From Croceitalea marina (GTDB taxonomy: Bacteria > Bacteroidota > Bacteroidia > Flavobacteriales > Flavobacteriaceae), in the NCBI RefSeq assembly GCF_042684265.1, contig NZ_JBHULB010000083.1, forward strand, positions 124,001 through 188,000: a stretch of DNA of 64,000 bases, written 5' to 3'. Under the pieces are notes generated by a model. That model saw nothing but the letters and a program-made list of their open reading frames with translations. It searched no databases and was not told the DNA's origin. Shown here piece by piece: positions 58,902 to 64,000 of this stretch. The position numbers and the translations under genes were made by a program. The stretch's first letter is position 1. Each line of letters starts with the position of its first letter.

Positions 58902-60062
58902 TTAATTACTCGCAGTTAAGTTTTTTACCACTAACAGGTGTTCACTAGATAGTGCCGGACCATCAAAAATTGAAACCCCCTTAGCCCCATTGGCTTTTGC
59001 GATTAGAATCGCTTTTTTGAGTTCTTCTGGGGTAAAATCAGGAATATAAAGTCCTGTGTGGAGCTCGGTCTTCTTGCCAACTAAATCGTTTACACCTTGC
59101 CGTGTTGCATAACCTATCCAGTCTAGCTCTTCATTATAAAAACCATGGTAAACCATTGGCAATACCACATCTATATTCCATTTATCCCAGCGTTGTCGTA
59201 CCATATGGCCCGCCATTTCAGGATAAGGAAAAACCGCCGCTGTCAAATATTTATCGTTTTGATGGGCAATTCCATAAGCCTCATCAACGATTCGCTTTAC
59301 CTGATTTAATCTAAAATTTTTCCATTCTATATCAATCTCTGGATGCTCCATATCCCTTGGGTTCTTGTGATGTAATTTTTCAAATTCTGAAATACATACT
59401 TCACAATAACAGAAATCGAATTCGGGCAACTCAGTATTCTGTTCTAGATTGTATTTTGGTAACAAGCCTATCGGTAAAAAAATATCTGAATATCTGATAT
59501 AGTCTAAATGAACGCTCGCCACACCTTCTACCTTCGCAAGGCCTTCCACCAAGGAAAGAATATGCTTTCTAGATTCAACTCTGGTCGGACACATCCATTT
59601 GTAGTAACCTACATAGGGTGGGTTGTCATAACATGATTTTCCATCTCTACTAACTGCATACCATTCTGGATGTTCTTGGGCAACTTTATCTCCTGGGCGG
59701 TTTACCGTAAACATCCAAGCGTGCACTTCCAATCCTTCGTTTTTGGCCAACGGTGCCACTCTTCTTAAAAGTTCAGCATCTGTACCTGTATTAATTAGAA
59801 CTGCGTCAAAACCTGAATTGCGATATTTCTTGAATTCTTTGATGTAAAAGGCATCGGTTTTCGCCTCGTTCGCTGTGAACCACGTCCAAAATTTAAACTC
59901 ATCTTTTCTATTATTAAAGGTGGTTTTTTCAGCATCCTTGGCTTTCTTTTTTTTAGCCATCATTTGGTTATCTAAAAAACCAACTGCTAAGAGAGACAAC
60001 AAAACAGCTATCAGAATCTTAGCGCCATTGCCTTTATTATTTGATGCTGTTGAACTTTCCAT
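58902..60062 (-). CDS. Putative glycoside hydrolase (GHL10-like TIM barrel)
   Basis: A 386-residue exported protein; an N-terminal hydrophobic segment (GAKILIAVLLSLLAVGFL, about residues 13-30) anchors it or is cleaved. The family order is visible: FKFWTWFTANEAKTDAFY, KYRNSGFDAVLINTG, EGLEVHAWMF, YYKWMCPTRVESRKHIL, HLDYIRYSD (Asp-Tyr-Ile-Arg-Tyr signature near 200) and VVLPMVYHGF. A short Cys pair (CYCEVC near 238-243) sits mid-barrel. GHL10 enzymes are assumed to cut glycosidic bonds but few are characterised. The gene overlaps the previous CBM9-like gene by 26 bases, so both are translated together. Confidence 0.85.
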   Translation of the reverse strand: MESSTASNNKGNGAKILIAVLLSLLAVGFLDNQMMAKKKKAKDAEKTTFNNRKDEFKFWTWFTANEAKTDAFYIKEFKKYRNSGFDAVLINTGTDAELLRRVAPLAKNEGLEVHAWMFTVNRPGDKVAQEHPEWYAVSRDGKSCYDNPPYVGYYKWMCPTRVESRKHILSLVEGLAKVEGVASVHLDYIRYSDIFLPIGLLPKYNLEQNTELPEFDFCYCEVCISEFEKLHHKNPRDMEHPEIDIEWKNFRLNQVKRIVDEAYGIAHQNDKYLTAAVFPYPEMAGHMVRQRWDKWNIDVVLPMVYHGFYNEELDWIGYATRQGVNDLVGKKTELHTGLYIPDFTPEELKKAILIAKANGAKGVSIFDGPALSSEHLLVVKNLTASN

Positions 60063-61143
60063 CTTTACTTATAATTAGTTTTTTATTGGTATAAGGGCTC
60101 AAAACCCAAAGGTTCCATCCTAACAAATGCTTTTCTAAATTCAGCGATATCGAGGTATCATCATTCACAAATTTGTCAGGAATTTCATAATTCAAGTCTT
60201 CATGTAATTTTCTGTACTGCTCGTATAACTTCCATTTCAACTTCTCATCTCTTGGCAACTCGAATTGAAAACCGCTAGAACTCAATTCATCTGAAAAATA
60301 GACATAGCCCCATCTTTCGGGTTCGTGCATATTGATTACCTCTTGTGGTGACCATACCCAATTATACTCGGGCATATACTTACCTGCGGCATCCTTTTTT
60401 CTCGAATAGTTCTTGTCAGAAATATCAAAATCCCAGTTAACCCTAGAAAAATTAATACGCCAAAAGTGATTAGCTGGAGCCTTATTACTATTTGAGGCTT
60501 CTGTAATAGCAACCCAGGGAATCGCAATTTCTATACTCCATCCCTTATCTTCATCACTTGGGTCGTTTAATGTTCCCTCTATTTTAATAGCAGATTTAAG
60601 CCCCTGAATATCCCAACTATCTAACACTTTCCCCCCATTTCTATAAGGCTTTGTTAAAAACAAATCCCAGGCTGTATTTAAAGCATTGATCTCTAATTCA
60701 TAATAATTATGGGTATCGCCATCAGGATCTATGAATACCTCGAAATCATTATTGTAGAAAATAACCGTGTCTTTTTTCTTTAAATCGCCCCATACATGTT
60801 GCTCTTCCAGTTTTGCAAGCAAATAAAAGTATGTATCGTTCCACGCCATCTTCACTTTGGTATTGTACTTGGGTGCTTTAACCCCTTCAATATCAATGAA
60901 ATTATCTGACCATGGTATGAACTGCCAAGCCACCTCATTTTCATTGCCATCAATTAATAATTCTTGGTCTATCTTAAAGGCGGTATAGATTTTTGGTATT
61001 GGTTGAGAAATTGAACAATGCATTCCTCCATACATTAAAAAAAGAGGTAGTAACATGCTCTTGACGAACTTGAAATCTACCCTAAAAAGATTCTCTTTTT
61101 TAGATTTATGGTAGTCTATACTATGGTCAGAGAATGATATCAC
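60037..61143 (-). CDS. CBM9-like carbohydrate-binding protein
   Basis: A 368-residue secreted protein of the carbohydrate-binding family 9-like group. The membrane-like signal (SMLLPLFLMYGGMHCSISQ) sits at residues 29-47, preceded by a 28-residue charged extension, so the true start could be Met30 at 61056. The binding domain (about 50-270) has ELLIDGNENEVAWQFIPWSD, KMAWNDTYFYLLAKLE, EVFIDPDGDTHNYYELEIN, DKGWSIEIAIPWVAI and RINFSRVNWDFD, all typical. It probably delivers the GHL10-like enzyme's substrate. First gene of the long minus-strand locus; the promoter lies in the 88 bases shared with the divergent regulator. Confidence 0.88.
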   Translation of the reverse strand: MISFSDHSIDYHKSKKENLFRVDFKFVKSMLLPLFLMYGGMHCSISQPIPKIYTAFKIDQELLIDGNENEVAWQFIPWSDNFIDIEGVKAPKYNTKVKMAWNDTYFYLLAKLEEQHVWGDLKKKDTVIFYNNDFEVFIDPDGDTHNYYELEINALNTAWDLFLTKPYRNGGKVLDSWDIQGLKSAIKIEGTLNDPSDEDKGWSIEIAIPWVAITEASNSNKAPANHFWRINFSRVNWDFDISDKNYSRKKDAAGKYMPEYNWVWSPQEVINMHEPERWGYVYFSDELSSSGFQFELPRDEKLKWKLYEQYRKLHEDLNYEIPDKFVNDDTSISLNLEKHLLGWNLWVLSPYTNKKLIISKDGKFNSIK

Positions 61144-61191
61144 AACTTTTTTATCTTAATAATATTCATAAATTTAGAGCGAACCAACTAG

Positions 61192-61208
61192 AATTTTAGA
61201 CCAATAAC
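61192..61208. promoter_or_regulatory. Candidate LytTR operator in the divergent regulator/CBM9 region
   Basis: AATTTTAGACCAATAAC, similar to 58780-58795 upstream of susC. A degenerate copy with AATTTAGA and ACCAA lies at 61171-61187. It is in the 88-base gap between the two divergent genes, so it could control both. Confidence 0.4.
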
Positions 61209-61231
61209 CCTCGAGATTTGACAAACAACTC

Positions 61232-62347
61232 ATGAAGAATAAAGTAAGTGCTTTTCAAGATTTAGGAATGAATGGTGATTACAATGATTTCTTGTTAAAA
61301 CCAAAAGAAAAGCAGTATAATATCACCTACAAACACCATATCATCTTTTGGAGTATTTATTTCTTGTTCAATACATTACGATGGGGAAGTTATTTTCAAG
61401 ACTATGATTATTCATTAAAATCAAATTTGATAGGTTTTCCTATTCATATGGCATTGACCTATTTTAATATTTACTTTTTAATGCCAAGGTTTGTCTATAA
61501 AAAGAAGTACTTTTTATATACTTTACTTATTGTAGCCTCACTTTTATTGATGCTATTCGCCAAGTACTACCTAACCTATTATTTTGTTACAACCAATGTC
61601 TGGCCCGAAGGTCCGGAGCCCATCGAGGTTATCACTTTCAACTATTCCATTCAAATGATGTTAGGTGAACTCTATGTGGTATCATTTGTGACGGCCATTA
61701 AAATCACAGTTGATTGGCTGGCCGAACATAGTAAATTACATGAATTGGAAAAGCGACAACTAGCCACTGAATTACGATTTTTAAGATCGCAGGTGTCTCC
61801 ACATTTTTTCTTCAACACTTTAAATAATATTTACGCTTTAACTTTAAAAAAATCGAATAGGGCCCCAGAGGTTGTGCTTAAGTTATCAGAATTGATGAGA
61901 TACCTTCTATATGCAACAGACAAGCGAAAACAGAGTTTAAAAAATGAAATTGAGTGCCTACAAAATTATATCGATTTAGAACGAATACGTTTTGACGACT
62001 CTCTTGAAATCGATATCGGACTAACAGGTAATATGGAAGGTAAGACCATAGCCCCCATGCTACTTATTCCCTTTGTTGAAAATTGTTTTAAGCATGGGGC
62101 CAGTAAGAATATCGGAAAAATGTCCATTTCTTTAGATATTGACGTAAAAGATGATTTTCTTTATTTAAACCTCAAAAATACCATACCGAAGAAGGCAGAA
62201 AATAACAAAATACCTACCAGAAGCGGTGGCATCGGTCTTTCAAATGTAAAAAAGAGACTAGAATTAGGTTACAACCCCGAAGATTATGAATTAAAGATTA
62301 AGAAAAAGAATAAAAAATTTCACGTTTTTCTAAAACTAAAAGTCTAA
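61232..62347 (+). CDS. LytS-type sensor histidine kinase
   Basis: A 371-residue membrane sensor kinase. Four membrane segments are visible (about 36-50, 64-84, 94-118 and 139-160). The conserved His191 lies in LRSQVSPHFFFNTLNNIYAL (exactly the His_kinase/LytS box), and the ATPase region includes LLIPFVENCFKHGAS (N box) and SGGIGLSNVKKRLEL (G box). There is no periplasmic sensor domain, so the signal is likely in the membrane or comes from another protein. Its gene is followed five bases later by the LytTR response regulator. Divergent to the sugar locus it probably controls. Confidence 0.93.
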   Translation: MKNKVSAFQDLGMNGDYNDFLLKPKEKQYNITYKHHIIFWSIYFLFNTLRWGSYFQDYDYSLKSNLIGFPIHMALTYFNIYFLMPRFVYKKKYFLYTLLIVASLLLMLFAKYYLTYYFVTTNVWPEGPEPIEVITFNYSIQMMLGELYVVSFVTAIKITVDWLAEHSKLHELEKRQLATELRFLRSQVSPHFFFNTLNNIYALTLKKSNRAPEVVLKLSELMRYLLYATDKRKQSLKNEIECLQNYIDLERIRFDDSLEIDIGLTGNMEGKTIAPMLLIPFVENCFKHGASKNIGKMSISLDIDVKDDFLYLNLKNTIPKKAENNKIPTRSGGIGLSNVKKRLELGYNPEDYELKIKKKNKKFHVFLKLKV

Positions 62348-62352
62348 TCAAC

Positions 62353-63066
62353 ATGATATTAAAAGTAATTATTATAGATGATGAACCTTTAGCGATCAAC
62401 GTTATTGAGTCTCATTCGGAAAAAATTGACCAACTAGAAGTTGTCAAAACGTTTTCCAATGCGGTGAATGCAAGTATCTTTTTGCAAAGCAATACGGTTG
62501 ATTTAATCTTTTTAGATATAAATATGCCCGTTTTAGACGGCTTCGGATTCTTAGAAACCTTAAAAAAGAAACCAATGGTTGTGATTACCTCTGCCCATGC
62601 AGAATACGCCTTAAAGAGTTATGAGGTAGAAGCTATTGACTACCTCGTAAAACCAGTATCTTTTCCGCGGTTTTTAAAAACCGTGAAACGGGTAATAGAC
62701 CTACTCTCTAAAAATGAATCGATTCATCAAAAATCAAATGAAAATCCTAGTATCTTCATCAAAATAGATAATAAAAAGCTTCAAAAAGTATATCTGAATG
62801 AGATATTAGTTGTTGAAAGTCTAAAAGATTACATACGAATAAAAACAACATCGGACAAATACATAATTCACAAGACCTTAACTGGTTTCACTGATGAACT
62901 ACCTAAAGATAAATTCATAAGAATTCATCGTTCGTATACTGTGGCTATTGATAAAATACAATCTGTAGAAGGTAATAGTGTCGAGATTGATGATATTAGG
63001 TATACAATTGGTCGGAGCTATTGCGACGAGGTAAAGAAAAAGATATTAAGTGACTATCATTCTTAA
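62353..63066 (+). CDS. LytTR-family response regulator
   Basis: A 237-residue regulator. Receiver domain (about 1-120): acidic pair Asp9-Asp10 in VIIIDDEPLA, phospho-acceptor Asp55 in IFLDINMPVLDG, and Lys in DYLVKPVSF. The LytTR DNA-binding domain (about 135-235) has SIFIKIDNKKLQKVYL, NEILVVESLKDYIRIKT, FIRIHRSYTVAIDKI and IDDIRYTIGRSYCDEV. It binds direct-repeat sites; candidates are the motifs at 58780 and 61192. A strong terminator lies directly after the stop. Confidence 0.94.
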   Translation: MILKVIIIDDEPLAINVIESHSEKIDQLEVVKTFSNAVNASIFLQSNTVDLIFLDINMPVLDGFGFLETLKKKPMVVITSAHAEYALKSYEVEAIDYLVKPVSFPRFLKTVKRVIDLLSKNESIHQKSNENPSIFIKIDNKKLQKVYLNEILVVESLKDYIRIKTTSDKYIIHKTLTGFTDELPKDKFIRIHRSYTVAIDKIQSVEGNSVEIDDIRYTIGRSYCDEVKKKILSDYHS

Positions 63067-63068
63067 CT

Positions 63069-63101
63069 AAAAAAGCCTCTAATTTCTTAGAGGCTTTTTT
63101 T
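63069..63101 (+). terminator. Rho-independent terminator of the sensor-regulator operon
   Basis: AAAAAAGCCTCTAA (63069-63082) pairs with TTAGAGGCTTTTTT (63087-63100) over 14 bases, loop TTTC, followed by T. It stops one base before a tRNA remnant. Confidence 0.9.
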
Positions 63102-63125
63102 AGTGGGCGCTGAGGGATTCGAACC
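63102..63125 (-). repeat. tRNA 3'-end remnant (putative integration site)
   Basis: Read on the minus strand this is the last 24 bases of a tRNA region: GGTTCGAATCCC (T loop and 3' side of the T stem) then TCAGCGCCC (acceptor), then ACT. The 5' half of the T stem and the whole rest of the tRNA are absent: the bases upstream (AATA) do not pair with CCCTC. Such fragments mark the far end of an element integrated into a tRNA gene. By orientation the element, if present, would extend to the right. Confidence 0.65.
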
Positions 63126-63343
63126 TATTTTACCAACCCTTATGTTTATTGAGTTTTCCTTGCTCCTATTTTGTTATTAACCGAATTACAGACCGTTTTA
63201 CGTTACCCTGACTTCGTAGAGGATAAAGATAACTATATCCTATCAAATAATATTTTTTTGACTCTTTTGAGTTTCAATTAGATGTTTGATCATAAGTATT
63301 TTTGTTTTGCTTGGAGAATAAGGATCTTTGTGTAATCATTCTC
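63126..63343. other. Spacer next to the tRNA remnant
   Basis: 218 bases with no credible gene. It is AT-rich. No integrase remnant could be read in any frame. It separates the tRNA scar from the truncated M16 peptidase gene. Confidence 0.4.
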
Positions 63344-64000
63344 TCATTCTATATTTGGTGAAAACAATATCCTAAATGGCTTAGGCACCATCCATTTTTT
63401 AAAAACTTTCCTAACTTGTTTTGCCGTCAACCCTTGTTGTATTTGGAGCCTCTCAAAATAGGCATTGGGATTGTCATAATAAAGTAAGCTTTCGCCCAAA
63501 AGTGCTGTTCTACTCCATTGAAAACCTAAATTTTCTCGCATTTCTTTGATATCCATAATCTCACTTTCTTTAGCTAGCCCCAAATCACGTACAGTCAAAT
63601 TCTTTTTTACAAGTCTTTTTATTCTGCCCAAAATAAATTTCTCTATCTGAATGCTATCGTTAGCATTTGGGAATTGAATTCTTAAGTGAAATTGTCCGGC
63701 AGTTTTATACATATCAGCATAAGCACCGCTTTTTATTACGGTAAACGGAAAGTAATTTTTAGCTTTAAAACTATTGTTTAAGTGTGCTGAAATGAGTCTA
63801 AGGACCGCATCATCTTTCAATTGATAATTCGGTATGGCCCAAGAAAAAACCATCGTATTTAAGGAATCGTTTTGGTGTGAGGTCTTCATTGAGATACCAT
63901 CGTTTGATGGTACGATATGTTTTGAAACTTCATTTACTAGTCTTTTTTTCGATTCAACCTTACTAAAGTATTGATGGACCAATTTTTTAACCCTAGACAT
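63344..64000 (-). CDS. M16 family peptidase, C-terminal part (cut by right edge)
   Basis: A fragment of at least 218 residues that ends the window. It reads like the C-terminal, non-catalytic domain of a pitrilysin/insulinase family (M16) protein: NTMVFSWAIPNYQLKDDAVLRLISAHL, SGAYADMYKTAGQFHLRIQFPN, ESEIMDIKEMRENLGFQWSR, ALLGESLLYYDN and LTAKQVRKVFKKWMVP in order. No HxxEH zinc motif is included, so it is either the C-terminal half of a long peptidase or the inactive partner. The Met at the window edge is probably internal; the gene should run further right. Confidence 0.8.
   Translation of the reverse strand: MSRVKKLVHQYFSKVESKKRLVNEVSKHIVPSNDGISMKTSHQNDSLNTMVFSWAIPNYQLKDDAVLRLISAHLNNSFKAKNYFPFTVIKSGAYADMYKTAGQFHLRIQFPNANDSIQIEKFILGRIKRLVKKNLTVRDLGLAKESEIMDIKEMRENLGFQWSRTALLGESLLYYDNPNAYFERLQIQQGLTAKQVRKVFKKWMVPKPFRILFSPNIE

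Noticed and set aside
47280..61143. Classical polysaccharide utilisation locus
   Set aside because: SusCD is present, but there are no sulfatases, polysaccharide lyases or well-known GH families; the enzymes point to small glycoside oxidation instead.

Overview
The window reads as chromosome from a marine member of the Flavobacteriaceae (Bacteroidota), with a gene complement like that of Maribacter, Zobellia or Arenibacter. The evidence is AT-rich DNA, TAnnTTTG-type -7 promoter boxes, many short lipoprotein signals ending in a Cys, a SusC/SusD pair, the type IX secretion/gliding genes porV and gldJ, and a fused hypoxanthine phosphoribosyltransferase-adenylate kinase. Genus-level placement is inference. 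Genes are densely packed on both strands. I see no rRNA operon, CRISPR array, intact insertion sequence or prophage.

Region by region. 1-10.6 kb is mostly core: a partial S9 peptidase, a DUF4136 lipoprotein, obgE, a 46-residue membrane peptide gene, hpt-adk, then purK, a TPR protein, purE, a small lipoprotein, an M3 peptidase and an ECF sigma/anti-sigma pair. 10.7-17.3 kb is an accessory block of eight same-strand genes: two zinc-ribbon proteins, an acidic cytosolic protein, an SPFH-SHOCT protein, two membrane-anchored proteins, a metallopeptidase-ankyrin fusion and a membrane-anchored protein of unknown type. It is one candidate for an undescribed envelope-stress or defence system. 17.6-25 kb carries a UbiA-like membrane protein, gcvP, and a ketosynthase III-methyltransferase-glycosyltransferase group with palindromic repeats. 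25-38.3 kb holds a PafA-like phosphatase, mlaEF, DUF389, manC, a Tat metallophosphoesterase, a SprT-like protein, a six-hairpin glycosidase overlapping a cyclophilin lipoprotein, an SDR and an M28 peptidase. 38.4-46.8 kb is core again: pdhC-pdhA, cdd, porV, the divergent gldJ-murF pair, a DCC protein and tRNA-Val.

47.3-63.1 kb is a single nutrient-acquisition locus. On the minus strand, in order of transcription: a CBM9-like protein, a GHL10-like glycosidase, SusC, SusD, a 1112-residue FG-GAP/ASPIC lipoprotein, a GMC oxidoreductase with a Cys cluster, its Tat-exported small subunit and a lipoprotein TIM-barrel enzyme. A LytS/LytTR sensor-regulator pair is divergent from it. I read this as glycoside capture followed by periplasmic oxidation to a 3-keto-glycoside and cleavage, controlled by the two-component pair. 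A shared upstream motif supports the control link. The function is inferred.

The right end has an orphan 24-bp tRNA 3'-end remnant, a typical attachment-site scar, and a truncated M16 peptidase. Dispersed palindromes (about 10.6, 23.2, 25.0, 28.4, 36.5 and 37.2 kb) sit mostly between convergent genes.
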